From Rhodospirillaceae bacterium (GTDB lineage: Bacteria; Pseudomonadota; Alphaproteobacteria; Dongiales; Dongiaceae), in contig JAEUKU010000228.1 in the NCBI GenBank assembly GCA_016794075.1, positions 1-7,680 of the forward strand: a stretch of DNA of 7,680 bases, in the 5' to 3' direction. Made by a program: the position numbers and the translations under genes. The notes under the pieces were generated by a model. It was given only the letters and a program-made list of their open reading frames with translations. It had not been told where the DNA came from and searched no databases. The stretch's first letter is position 1. Each line of letters begins with the position of its first letter. Positions 1 to 6,670 of the stretch are shown here, piece after piece.

Positions 1-428
1 AGCGTGTTGCCGTGATAGGAGCGCTCGCGGGCGATGAACAGACGGCGCGACGGCTGGCCGCGCTCGAGATGGTATTGCCGCGCCAGCTTCATCGCGGCTT
101 CGACCGCTTCCGAGCCGCTGCCGACGAAGAACGCCTTGGCAAGCCCAGCCGGCGCCTGGTTCACCAGCGTCTGGGCCAGTTCCTCGATCACCGGCGTGGT
201 GAAGAACAGGGAGTAGGCGTAGGAGAGCTGGTCGGCCTGGCGCTTGATCGCCTCGATCACCTTGGGATGCGAATGGCCGAGACAGGAGACGGCAGGCCCG
301 CCCGAGGCGTCGAAATAGCGCTTGCCGGCATCGTCGATGAGATAGGCGCCCTCGCCCTTCACGATCACCGGCAGCGGGAATTGCAGGTCGCGCTCGAACA
401 GGGCGCTCTTCTTCGGCTCCAACAGCAT
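1..428 (-). CDS. Class III PLP-dependent aminotransferase, N-terminal part (C-terminus beyond window)
   Basis: Reading from an ATG at 428 towards base 1 gives 142 codons with no stop, so the gene continues off the left edge. The product resembles class III (ornithine/GABA/diamine-type) aminotransferases, cytosolic PLP enzymes that move an amino group between an amine or omega-amino acid and a keto acid. Visible family features are the N-terminal beta segment with GAYLIDDAGKRYFDASGG (about 27-44), GHSHPKV (51-57), the PLP-phosphate loop GSGSEAVEAAMKLAR (103-117) and SYHGNT (137-142), where the aromatic-His-Gly packs on the cofactor. The catalytic lysine would lie outside the window, so substrate cannot be judged. 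AGGAC, overlapping the stop of the preceding lipoprotein gene, lies just upstream, and the 8-nt gap suggests it is the last visible gene of the lipid-transport operon. Family call is firm; substrate is unknown. Confidence 0.9.
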   Translation of the reverse strand, partial: MLLEPKKSALFERDLQFPLPVIVKGEGAYLIDDAGKRYFDASGGPAVSCLGHSHPKVIEAIKRQADQLSYAYSLFFTTPVIEELAQTLVNQAPAGLAKAFFVGSGSEAVEAAMKLARQYHLERGQPSRRLFIARERSYHGNT

Positions 429-436
429 GATGTGTC

Positions 437-1045
437 CTATTGCTGCGCGGTCAGGACCTTGACCACGACTTCCTGGAAGGCCTCGCCCGCGGCGCGGTCG
501 AAGGCGTTGACGATCTGGGCCAGCGACGGGCCGTCCGCCGGCACGCGCCGGTCGATCAGCACGGTGGCGATGATGCGGCGGTCGGGCATCCGCACCAGCT
601 TGGCGGCGAGGCGCAGATGCGCCGTCGGGTTGCCGGCGCCGTCATATTCGGCCTGGAAATCGCGCAGCTCCGATTGCAGCACGTAATCCGGCCGCAGCCC
701 GGCGGCATCGCGGCCGACGGCGACGCCGCGCGAGGCTTCGAAGCTCTCGATCAGCTTGGTCTGCAGCAGCACCGGCGCATTGTCGGCCCAGGCGCCCTTG
801 GCGAAATACTCGACCACCCCCGGCGCGCGGGTGAGCGCGATGCGCGTGGTGTCGAGATCGGCCGAGGCGACCGGCGTGCCCACCACAAGCTGCCACTCCA
901 CCTTGGGCAAAGACTGTCCGAACTCGCTCACCGCCGAAAGGGTGTAGAGCGGCACCGGCTCGTTCACCTGCGGCAGCAGGCCGGCGCAGCCGCCGAGCGC
1001 CGCGCTTGCGCCGATCATCACGAGGAGATTTCGGCGCCCGATCAT
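437..1045 (-). CDS. ABC-type transport auxiliary lipoprotein (PqiC/DUF330-like) of the Mla-type system
   Basis: A 202-residue predicted outer-membrane lipoprotein. The N-terminus has a basic start (GRRN), a hydrophobic stretch and a lipobox LGGC with the lipidated cysteine at residue 20; Ala at +2 fits sorting to the outer membrane. The body matches the ABC_trans_aux pattern: VPLYTLSA (31-38), a long beta-rich middle, and a C-terminal helix around FDRAAGEAFQEVV. In the family such proteins dock periplasmic MCE machines to the outer membrane. The ATG at 1045 overlaps the mlaD stop as ATGA, implying translational coupling; a GGAG lies 10 nt upstream inside mlaD. The same frame is open far upstream to about 2533, but that part runs antisense-frame through mlaD and mlaF and lacks family sequence, so I start at 1045. 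The RR pair before the hydrophobic core is Tat-like, but Sec export is equally plausible. Confidence 0.9.
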   Translation of the reverse strand: MIGRRNLLVMIGASAALGGCAGLLPQVNEPVPLYTLSAVSEFGQSLPKVEWQLVVGTPVASADLDTTRIALTRAPGVVEYFAKGAWADNAPVLLQTKLIESFEASRGVAVGRDAAGLRPDYVLQSELRDFQAEYDGAGNPTAHLRLAAKLVRMPDRRIIATVLIDRRVPADGPSLAQIVNAFDRAAGEAFQEVVVKVLTAQQ

Positions 1046-1980
1046 GGCGTATTCACTCCGGTGCTGCGGTCGTTGAGCAGGAAGCGCGCCGGATCCTTCT
1101 CCAGCTGGTGCGAGATGCGGGTCATCGAGGCGACCAGCCGGCGCAGCTCGCTCACCAGTTCCGCCGTCTCGTAGAGCGCGGTGGAGGAGAACTGCTTCAA
1201 CGGCTCGCGGTTGTCGGCGATCACGTCGGAAAGCTGTTGCGAGGTCTTGGTGAAGCTCTCGGCCATGGCGGAGAAGTTCTTTGCCGCCTGGGTGGCGTCG
1301 CCGCGCACGTCGCCCACGGCGCCGCGCAGCTCGGTCGCCAGCAGCGAGAATTCCGCCGCCGCCTTGTTGAGCTGCTCGATGGCGCCGCTGGCGGTGTCCA
1401 TGACGCCTTCGGCCGAGCTTGCCTGGCCGGCCAGCTGGTTGGTGATGGTCTCGAAATTCGCGATGGCGTTGCTGAAGGCCTGGCGGTTCTGGTCGCTCAG
1501 CAGGTCGTTCACGCGCCGGGTGATGTCCTCCACCTGGGTCAGCAGATCCGGCACCTGGCGGACGATCTGCTCGAGGGCGGAGGCGCCGGCCTTGATCTCG
1601 CTGTCCGGCGGCAGCAGCTCCGCGTCGCGGCTGCCGCGGCTGATCTGGATGGTGACGCCGCCCGCCAGGCCCTGGATCTCGATGGTGGCCTGGGAATCGG
1701 TGCGGACCGGGGTGCCGCCGCGGATCTCCAGATCGACGCGCGCGAGCTCCGAGTTCTCGGTGTCGATGCGGACATCGGTGACTCGACCGACCGGAATGCC
1801 GCCGAACAGCACCGTGCTGTCGACGCGCAGCTGGGAGACCGAGCCGGAGAAGCGCACGAAATACCGGTCGTAGCGCACCTCGCCCTCGAAGCGCGCGAGC
1901 CAGAAGACGAAGAAAGCGATGCCCAGCGCGAAGAGCAGCACGAAGCTGCCGACGGCGATATGCTTGGCGCGGGTTTCCAT
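1042..1980 (-). CDS. mlaD: MlaD-type MCE-domain lipid-transport protein
   Basis: 312 residues. One N-terminal membrane helix (about 9-29) anchors the protein in the inner membrane; a single MCE domain follows (about 38-117), with the typical VLFGGIPVGRVTDVRID stretch (57-73) and IQGLAGGVTIQI (102-113). Residues about 135-300 are predicted mainly helical and Ala/Gln/Ser-rich, followed by the C-terminal EKDPARFLL motif (294-302) seen in long MlaD proteins. MCE proteins form hexameric rings that make a hydrophobic channel for lipids above the MlaFE complex. E. coli MlaD is about 180 residues, so the long helical C-terminus suggests a needle- or tube-like extension as in longer MCE proteins; this is inference. 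It lies 15 nt after mlaF and overlaps the lipoprotein gene by 4 nt. The Shine-Dalgarno is weak (GGAC about 9 nt upstream), suggesting coupling to mlaF translation. Confidence 0.93.
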   Translation of the reverse strand: METRAKHIAVGSFVLLFALGIAFFVFWLARFEGEVRYDRYFVRFSGSVSQLRVDSTVLFGGIPVGRVTDVRIDTENSELARVDLEIRGGTPVRTDSQATIEIQGLAGGVTIQISRGSRDAELLPPDSEIKAGASALEQIVRQVPDLLTQVEDITRRVNDLLSDQNRQAFSNAIANFETITNQLAGQASSAEGVMDTASGAIEQLNKAAAEFSLLATELRGAVGDVRGDATQAAKNFSAMAESFTKTSQQLSDVIADNREPLKQFSSTALYETAELVSELRRLVASMTRISHQLEKDPARFLLNDRSTGVNTP

Positions 1981-1995
1981 GCGGGATGCGTCCGG

Positions 1996-2769
1996 TCAGC
2001 CCACGACGATTCCGGCGGCCCTTGCGCGGGGGCCGTGGAAATAGCTCTGGATCCAGGGATGGGTGTCGCGCATCAGCTCGTCCAGCGTTCCGACCTTCAC
2101 CTTCTTGTCTACCAGGACGGCGATCCGGTCGCAAATCGTGACCAGGGAGTCCAGGTCGTGGGTGATCATCACCACGGTCAACCCCAGGCTCTGCTGCAGG
2201 GAACGGATCAGCTGGTCGAAATCGGCGGCGCCGATCGGGTCCAGCCCGGCGGTCGGCTCGTCCAGGAACAATATCTCCGGATCCAGCGCCAAGGCCCGGG
2301 CGAGGCCGGCGCGCTTCTTCATGCCGCCGGAAAGCTGTGAGGGGTATTTGCCGCCCGCCTCCACCGGCAGCCCGACGAGCTTGATTTTCAGCCCCGCCAG
2401 CTCCTCCATCAGTTCCGGCGGCAGGTCGCCACGCTCGCGCATCGGCGCCTGGATGTTCTCCGCGACGGTGAGCGAGGAGAACAAGGCGCCGTTCTGGAAC
2501 AGCACGCCCCAGCGCGTCTGCAACTTGCGCCACGCCTCGTCGTCGAGTTCGCGGGTGAGCCGGCCGAGGACGCGGATGTCGCCTGCGGCTGGGCGATTGA
2601 GGCCGATGATGGTGCGCAGGAGCACGGATTTTCCGGTGCCGGAGCCGCCAACGACGCCCAGCACCTCGCCGCGGCGCACATCGAGGTCGAGACCGTCATG
2701 CAGCACCTGCGGGCCGAAGCGGTTCACCAGGCCGCGGATCTCGATGACGTTGGACGATTGCGCCGCCAT
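1996..2769 (-). CDS. mlaF: ABC transporter ATP-binding protein, MlaF type
   Basis: 257 residues, the normal length for MlaF. All nucleotide-binding motifs are present: Walker A GSGTGKS (42-48), Q-loop FQNGALF (91-97) of the Mla subfamily type, signature LSGGM (146-150), Walker B EILFLDE (165-171) with catalytic Glu171, D-loop AGLDP (174-178) and switch His204 in MITHD. It should hydrolyse ATP on the cytoplasmic face of the permease and drive lipid movement through the MCE ring. The start codon lies one base after the permease stop (TGA-G-ATG) with no strong Shine-Dalgarno, so translation is probably coupled to mlaE. No key residue is missing. E. coli MlaF has a C-terminal extension contacting a neighbouring subunit; the last 20 residues here (basic, ending GIVVG) could be its counterpart, but I cannot confirm that. 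Confidence 0.95.
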   Translation of the reverse strand: MAAQSSNVIEIRGLVNRFGPQVLHDGLDLDVRRGEVLGVVGGSGTGKSVLLRTIIGLNRPAAGDIRVLGRLTRELDDEAWRKLQTRWGVLFQNGALFSSLTVAENIQAPMRERGDLPPELMEELAGLKIKLVGLPVEAGGKYPSQLSGGMKKRAGLARALALDPEILFLDEPTAGLDPIGAADFDQLIRSLQQSLGLTVVMITHDLDSLVTICDRIAVLVDKKVKVGTLDELMRDTHPWIQSYFHGPRARAAGIVVG

Positions 2770-2770
2770 C

Positions 2771-3895
2771 TCAGATGCTCAGGATCGAGAACAGGACGGA
2801 GAACAAGGCGTCGAAGATGATCACCAGGAAGATGCCCTCGACCACCGAGCGCGTCGTCATCTTGCCGACGCTCTCGGCACTGCCGGAGACGCGCAGACCC
2901 TCGAAGCAGCCGACCAGCGCGATCAGGATGGCAAAGACCGGCGCCTTCACCATGCCGACCCAGAAATGCGTTGCGGTCACCGCGTTGTTCAACAGGCCGA
3001 GATACTGGCTGAAGGTGATGTCGACCAGCAGCACGCACATCACGCCGCCGCCGAGCAGGCCCATGAGATCGGCGAAGAAGGTGAGCAACGGCAGCGAGAT
3101 CACCAAGGCGGCGACGCGCGGAATCGCCAGCACTTCCATCGGGTCGAGGCCCATGGTGCGCAGCGCATCGACCTCCTCGCTTACCTGCATGGTACCGATC
3201 TGGGCCGTGAAGGCGGAGCCGGACCGGCCGGCCACCACGATGGCGGTGAGCAGAATGCCCATTTCGCGCAGCACCGAGACGCCGACCATGTTCACGGTGA
3301 AGATCTGGGCGCCGAAGCGGCGCAGCTGATCGGCCCCCTGGTAGGCCAGCACGACGCCGACCAGGAATGAGATCAGCCCGACGATGGGCAGCGCGTTGAT
3401 TCCGGTCTGCTCGATATGGACCAGCAGCGGCTTCCAGCGGAAGCGGCGCGGCCGCAGGATCACGCGGCCGAGCGCGAGCACGAACTCGCCGAAAAAGGCC
3501 ACCAGATCGAGTGTCTCGCTGAACACCTCCTCGGCGCCCTCGCCGACATCGGCCACCCAATCGACGAAGGTGCGCGGCCGCGGCCGCTCAGGCGTGACCT
3601 TGGGTCCGGCCGCCAGCACCCGCTCGGCCAAGGGCTGGAACTCCGCCGCCAGATTGAGCCAGGGGACGGCGCCAGCCTCTCCTTGCGAGGTTGCCCGCGC
3701 CAGCAACCAGGCACCGGCGGAATCGAGCAGGGTGACTTCGGCCAGATCAAGGCCCTTCGGCGGCGCAGCCTTTGCCGTCTCGGCGATGAGGCGATCGAGC
3801 GCGGCGGCGTGCTCCACGATCCACGCACCGCCGGCCCGCAATTCGGCGCCGTCGGGCCCCTGCACCAGCTTGATCCAGCCCGGTTGGTCGGCCAT
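2771..3895 (-). CDS. mlaE: STAS-domain-fused MlaE-family lipid ABC transporter permease
   Basis: 374 residues, about 110 longer than E. coli MlaE. Residues about 7-95 look like a STAS domain, with the hallmark DSAG turn at 58-61 (Ser59 at the position phosphorylated in anti-sigma antagonists). In E. coli this role is filled by separate MlaB, which binds MlaF and supports its activity; here it is fused. After an amphipathic segment (about 120-150) comes the MlaE domain with several membrane helices. It contains the conserved cytoplasmic coupling region GRSGSAFTAQIGTMQVSEE (223-241) followed by DALRTMGLDP (243-252), which contacts the ATPase. It is the first gene of the apparent operon. An in-frame TGA at 3911-3913 lies five codons upstream of the ATG, so no earlier start is likely; the Shine-Dalgarno is poor. 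Fused STAS-MlaE proteins are known in Proteobacteria. Confidence 0.94.
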   Translation of the reverse strand: MADQPGWIKLVQGPDGAELRAGGAWIVEHAAALDRLIAETAKAAPPKGLDLAEVTLLDSAGAWLLARATSQGEAGAVPWLNLAAEFQPLAERVLAAGPKVTPERPRPRTFVDWVADVGEGAEEVFSETLDLVAFFGEFVLALGRVILRPRRFRWKPLLVHIEQTGINALPIVGLISFLVGVVLAYQGADQLRRFGAQIFTVNMVGVSVLREMGILLTAIVVAGRSGSAFTAQIGTMQVSEEVDALRTMGLDPMEVLAIPRVAALVISLPLLTFFADLMGLLGGGVMCVLLVDITFSQYLGLLNNAVTATHFWVGMVKAPVFAILIALVGCFEGLRVSGSAESVGKMTTRSVVEGIFLVIIFDALFSVLFSILSI

Positions 3896-3933
3896 CTGCC
3901 CGCGCGATCGTCAGTTCAACGGCGTATCGAGGC

Positions 3934-3963
3934 AGTGTAGTGGGCCGTATGGCGGCGCCGCAA
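3934..3963 (-). promoter_or_regulatory. Candidate sigma-70 promoter of the mla-type operon
   Basis: On the minus strand TTGCGG (3958-3963) and TACACT (3934-3939) are separated by 18 bases, a 3/6 and 4/6 match to the consensus -35 and -10. Transcription would begin near 3927 and give a leader of about 30 nt before the permease ATG. It sits in the only gap upstream of the operon (3896-3991). Such a match can arise by chance, so this is tentative. Confidence 0.3.
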
Positions 3964-3991
3964 CAGGCATCGCCTCGCAGCAAGTCCGCCG

Positions 3992-4444
3992 TCAGACCGC
4001 GAGGACCTCGCCCAGATGTTGGGGCAGCTCGTTGTCCGGGTGGCGCGTCAGGTCCTTGGCAAGTTCGCCGGACACCAGCTTCAAGGTCTGCTCGCCAAGC
4101 TCCATCCGCAGGTCGCCCAGCGTCGTGGGGGGCGCCACGAGAACCAGCCGGTCGAACGCCTTGTTGGCCGCGGCGGCATCGAGCAGCTTCGCCATCTCGC
4201 GGGCGAATTTGTGCTTTTCGAAGCGGTGCCAGTCCTGGTGCGGTTCCATCGACGAGCGCTGCCCCGTTCCCGCATCGATCGAGCGGCCCGGCTTGTCCGA
4301 TTTCACGTCCCGGCTGTGATGGTGGAGATCGGCCTTGTGCGTCGCGCCAGAGAGCGGATACAGCCCCTTCCCCGGCCCTTCATTCACATAGAGGCGGGCC
4401 CGGGCGCCATCGGCGACCAGGACATAGGTGACGGTCTTCTTCAT
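3992..4444 (-). CDS. Host_attach (baeRF-like) family protein
   Basis: 150 residues, the usual length for proteins annotated as required for attachment to host cells (Host_attach, Pfam PF10116). The pattern fits: VTYVLVADGARARLYVNE (5-22) as first strand-turn-helix, a central polar His/Asp-rich stretch (36-72), FAREMAKLLDAAAA (80-93), the strand-loop LVLVAPPTTLGDLR (100-113), and a C-terminal helix with LAKDLTRHPDNELPQHL (128-144). From memory, comparative studies place this family near bacterial relatives of archaeo-eukaryotic release factors, so an RNA- or ribosome-related role is possible; the attachment name rests on thin evidence. There is no signal peptide or membrane segment, so it is probably cytosolic. 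I chose the ATG at 4444 because GGAG (4452-4455) stands 7 nt upstream and MKKTVTYVLV is the family's natural start; the frame stays open to 4684 but that extension looks non-coding. Confidence 0.85.
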   Translation of the reverse strand: MKKTVTYVLVADGARARLYVNEGPGKGLYPLSGATHKADLHHHSRDVKSDKPGRSIDAGTGQRSSMEPHQDWHRFEKHKFAREMAKLLDAAAANKAFDRLVLVAPPTTLGDLRMELGEQTLKLVSGELAKDLTRHPDNELPQHLGEVLAV

Positions 4445-4695
4445 GAAATCGCTCCACTGATCAGGCTTTCGATCGAGGCTGGCTCCCCAACTCGATCCCC
4501 TAGGATGTATGCATTCGCCCCCGCCGCGCAATGGGGATGGATCGTCCAAACCGGCGGATTTCATCCCTGCGTCCGGGGGCCGCAGCGTGGCCGGAACGGG
4601 CGGAGCCGCGCGCTTAACACTTCCCACGACCGGAGCTTGCAGCGACAATCGCCAAGACGGCGGGACAAAGCCGAGCCCGCTCAAGGGGATGCGTG
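4445..4695. promoter_or_regulatory. Divergent intergenic region between the Host_attach and ion-channel genes
   Basis: 251 bp with no supported gene. It must hold promoters for both divergent genes. I find no convincing -35/-10 pair on either strand. It contains the 7-bp inverted repeat annotated separately and ends with the channel's ribosome binding site AAGGGG at 4683-4688. Confidence 0.5.
4471..4497. repeat. Perfect 7-bp inverted repeat upstream of the Host_attach gene
   Basis: GATCGAG (4471-4477) and CTCGATC (4491-4497) are exact reverse complements separated by 13 bases. The centre lies about 40 bp upstream of the Host_attach start codon. It could be a dimeric-regulator operator or a leader hairpin in that gene's mRNA; the sequence alone does not decide. 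Confidence 0.5.
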
Positions 4696-5460
4696 ATGAG
4701 GGGATTCCTGGGCCAGCTGCACGACTTGTATCACGGCGATTCCCGACGGGCGCATCGCTACCGTTACGGATTGCTCATCTTCGACGTGGCGATGATCGGC
4801 TTCATCGTGGTGTCGTCGTTCTTCCATGGCGTGCTTGCGGTGGAGCTTCTTGACGGGCTGTTCGGCTTCATCGTCCTGCTGGAGACGGCGGCACGAATCC
4901 TCGCAGCGCCGCAGCGTTTGCGCGAGCTGCTCAGTCTCGGCACGCTGGTCGACCTGGTCGTGGTTGCTTCCCTGCTGGCACCCATCACCGGAGAGAACCT
5001 GGCCTTCCTGCGCGTGCTCCGCGCTCTGCGTCTGCTACGCTCCTATCGCATCCTCCGGCGGCTGCGGCAGGACATTCCGTTCTTCCGCCGCAACCAGGAT
5101 GCGATCCTGGCGACGGTCAATCTGGCCCTGTTCATTTTCGTCATGACGGCGCTGGTGTTCGAGACCGAGGTCGACCGCAACCCGAATATCAACAACTTCG
5201 CCGACGCACTCTATTTCACCGTGACCACGCTGACGACAACCGGTTTCGGCGACATCACGCTGCCAGGGACCATCGGCCGGCTACTCTCGGTCGCCATCAT
5301 GATCTTCGGCGTGTCGCTGTTCCTGCGCCTGATCCAGGTGCTGTTCCGGCCGGCGCGCACGAGCTGGCGTTGCCCCGGCTGCGGGCTGACCAAGCACGAA
5401 AGCGACGCGATCCACTGCCGGCATTGCGGCACGCTGTTGAACCGGCCGCACGAGGATTGA
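4696..5460 (+). CDS. Voltage-gated potassium-type ion channel (6TM) with C-terminal zinc ribbon
   Basis: 254 residues with the classic six-helix layout: S1 about 25-44, S2 about 52-70, S3 about 83-96, S4 about 102-124, S5 about 136-157, pore helix and filter about 168-187, S6 about 192-218. S4 carries arginines at 106, 109, 112, 115, 118, 121 and 124, a textbook every-third-residue voltage sensor. The filter is TTGFGD (181-186), a K+-type signature with Phe in place of the common Tyr. After S6 the tail holds CPGC (226-229) and CRHC (241-244), a likely zinc ribbon, instead of a long RCK domain. It should be an inner-membrane tetramer passing K+ or another monovalent cation. Start: ATG at 4696 has AAGGGG (4683-4688) 7 nt upstream; the GTG at 4693 in frame would be only 4 nt away. 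It is convergent with the decarboxylase gene. Confidence 0.92.
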   Translation: MRGFLGQLHDLYHGDSRRAHRYRYGLLIFDVAMIGFIVVSSFFHGVLAVELLDGLFGFIVLLETAARILAAPQRLRELLSLGTLVDLVVVASLLAPITGENLAFLRVLRALRLLRSYRILRRLRQDIPFFRRNQDAILATVNLALFIFVMTALVFETEVDRNPNINNFADALYFTVTTLTTTGFGDITLPGTIGRLLSVAIMIFGVSLFLRLIQVLFRPARTSWRCPGCGLTKHESDAIHCRHCGTLLNRPHED

Positions 5461-5466
5461 CGCGCA

Positions 5467-5499
5467 AATGAAATGGGCGGACGCAACCGGCGCCCGCCC
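5467..5499 (-). terminator. Candidate intrinsic terminator of the decarboxylase gene
   Basis: GGGCGG (5475-5480) and CCGCCC (5494-5499) pair across a 13-nt loop. Read on the minus strand the hairpin is followed by ATTTCATTT (5466-5474), a short T-rich run, so it could end decarboxylase transcription. No T run follows on the plus strand, so it is a weaker stop for the channel transcript, though the hairpin may still shape its 3' end. Confidence 0.5.
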
Positions 5500-5508
5500 G
5501 GACGGAAC

Positions 5509-5524
5509 GAATCCCGGAGGATTC
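5509..5524. repeat. Small perfect inverted repeat at the decarboxylase stop codon
   Basis: GAATCC (5509-5514) and GGATTC (5519-5524) flank a 4-nt loop and overlap the decarboxylase stop codon (5523-5525). It may form a 3'-end hairpin in either convergent transcript, ahead of the larger stem at 5475-5499 on the minus strand. Confidence 0.45.
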
Positions 5525-6656
5525 AGATGTAGTAGGCTTTCAGCGGCTCGAAGCCGTTGAAGTTCACCGCCGAATAGGTCGTGGTGTAGGCCCCGGTCGA
5601 GAAGATGCGCACGCGGTCGCCGATCCTGAGATCGCGCGGCATCTGGTAGTTGGCCTTGTCATAGAGGATGTCGGCCGAATCGCAGGTCGGGCCGGCGAGC
5701 ACCACCGGACCGTCCTTGCCCTTCATCTTGCGCACCGGGCGGATGCGATAGCGGATGCCTTCACCCTCCACCTCGGCCAGGCCGCCGAAACGGCCGATGT
5801 CGAGATAGACCCAGCGGCGATCCTCGTCATAGCTCTTGTTGGAGATCAGCACGACCTCGGCCTCGAGCACGCCGGCATCGCCGACCATGTAGCGGCCGGG
5901 CTCCAGCAGCATGCGCGGCAGGTCGTTGCCGAAATGCTTCGTCATCGCCGCCATGATGGCGTCGCCATAGGCGTCGATGGCCGAGACCGGCGCGTTGTAG
6001 GTGGCCGGGAAGCCGCCGCCGAGATCGATCATCTGCAAGTCGATGCCGGCCTCCGCCACTTGGCGGAACACGCCCTTGGCCGCGGCGATGGCAGCGTCCC
6101 ACTGCTCCGGCTGCATCTGCTGCGAGCCGACATGGAAGGAGACGCCATAGGGCGCAAGGCCCAGGTCGCGGGCGCGGACCAGCAGGTTGGCGGCCATCCG
6201 TGGCTCGCAGCCGAATTTGCGATTGAGCGGCCAGAGCGCGCCCTCGCCGTCGATCAGGATGCGGCAGAAGACCTGCGCACCCGGCGCCGCGGCGGCGAGC
6301 TTTTCCAGCTCGGCCTCGCTGTCGAAGGCATAGAGGGTGATGCCGCGGGCATGCGCCCAGGCGATGTCGGCCTGCTTCTTGATGGTGTTGCCGAAGGAGA
6401 TCTTCTCCGGCGCCACGCCGAGGGCGAGCACCTGGGCGATCTCGCCGGTCGAGGCGGTGTCGAAACTGGCGCCGAGCTGGGCCAGCCGCGCCAGGACTTC
6501 CTGCGCCGGGTTGGCCTTCACGGCGTAGAACACCTCGCCCAGCGGCAGCGCCTTGGTCAGCCGGCGGTACTTGTCGCCGACCACATCCAGATCGACCACC
6601 AGGCAGGGAGTGGCCGGCCGCTGTTCGTCGAGGAAACGCAACACTTTCTCGGACAT
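5523..6656 (-). CDS. Fold-III PLP-dependent ornithine (ornithine/lysine) decarboxylase
   Basis: 377 residues, typical of the short alanine-racemase-fold ornithine decarboxylases of Alphaproteobacteria. The predicted reaction is L-ornithine to putrescine plus CO2, the entry to polyamine synthesis, in the cytosol; lysine may be a second substrate. Visible catalytic features are the PLP lysine K47 in YAVKANP, His175 in HVGSQ stacking on the cofactor, the GGGFP phosphate loop (213-217), EPGR (252-255), the cross-dimer catalytic cysteine C325 in GPTCDSAD, and Y357 in AYTTTYS near the phosphate. These features favour ODC over diaminopimelate decarboxylase, which usually has a different substrate-binding motif and is longer. 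The ATG at 6656 follows GGAG (6663-6666) by 6 nt. A structured leader upstream, annotated separately, suggests RNA-level control. Substrate preference between ornithine and lysine cannot be settled from sequence reading. Confidence 0.93.
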   Translation of the reverse strand: MSEKVLRFLDEQRPATPCLVVDLDVVGDKYRRLTKALPLGEVFYAVKANPAQEVLARLAQLGASFDTASTGEIAQVLALGVAPEKISFGNTIKKQADIAWAHARGITLYAFDSEAELEKLAAAAPGAQVFCRILIDGEGALWPLNRKFGCEPRMAANLLVRARDLGLAPYGVSFHVGSQQMQPEQWDAAIAAAKGVFRQVAEAGIDLQMIDLGGGFPATYNAPVSAIDAYGDAIMAAMTKHFGNDLPRMLLEPGRYMVGDAGVLEAEVVLISNKSYDEDRRWVYLDIGRFGGLAEVEGEGIRYRIRPVRKMKGKDGPVVLAGPTCDSADILYDKANYQMPRDLRIGDRVRIFSTGAYTTTYSAVNFNGFEPLKAYYI

Positions 6657-6670
6657 CGCATTCTCCGTAT

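Noticed and set aside
1006..2340. A 444-codon plus-strand open frame opposite mlaD and mlaF
   Set aside because: It lies antisense to genes with complete family motifs; its translation is low-complexity Gly/Ala/Arg/Asp/His typical of the reverse frame of GC-rich genes, with no recognisable domain.
1046..2533. Long N-terminal extension of the auxiliary lipoprotein frame
   Set aside because: It is an alternative frame over mlaD and mlaF, rich in Arg/Pro/Gly. The lipoprotein signal and the ATGA overlap place the real start at 1045.
2063..3370. A 435-codon plus-strand open frame opposite mlaF and mlaE
   Set aside because: Antisense shadow of two well-supported genes; no domain and biased composition.
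3940..4431. Plus-strand frame of 163 codons opposite the Host_attach gene
   Set aside because: Antisense to a family-supported gene, Arg/Pro/Ser-rich, no ribosome binding site or domain.
4597..4624. GGAAC as -35 of an EcfG-type general stress promoter for the channel gene
   Set aside because: No CGTT-like -10 element is found 16-17 bp downstream.
4445..4684. Upstream extension of the Host_attach frame by 80 codons
   Set aside because: The extension is Pro/Arg/Gly-rich without family similarity, while ATG at 4444 has GGAG at the right distance and begins the conserved domain.
4693..4695. GTG as start of the ion channel
   Set aside because: Only 4 nt from AAGGGG; the next codon ATG at 4696 has the better 7-nt spacing.
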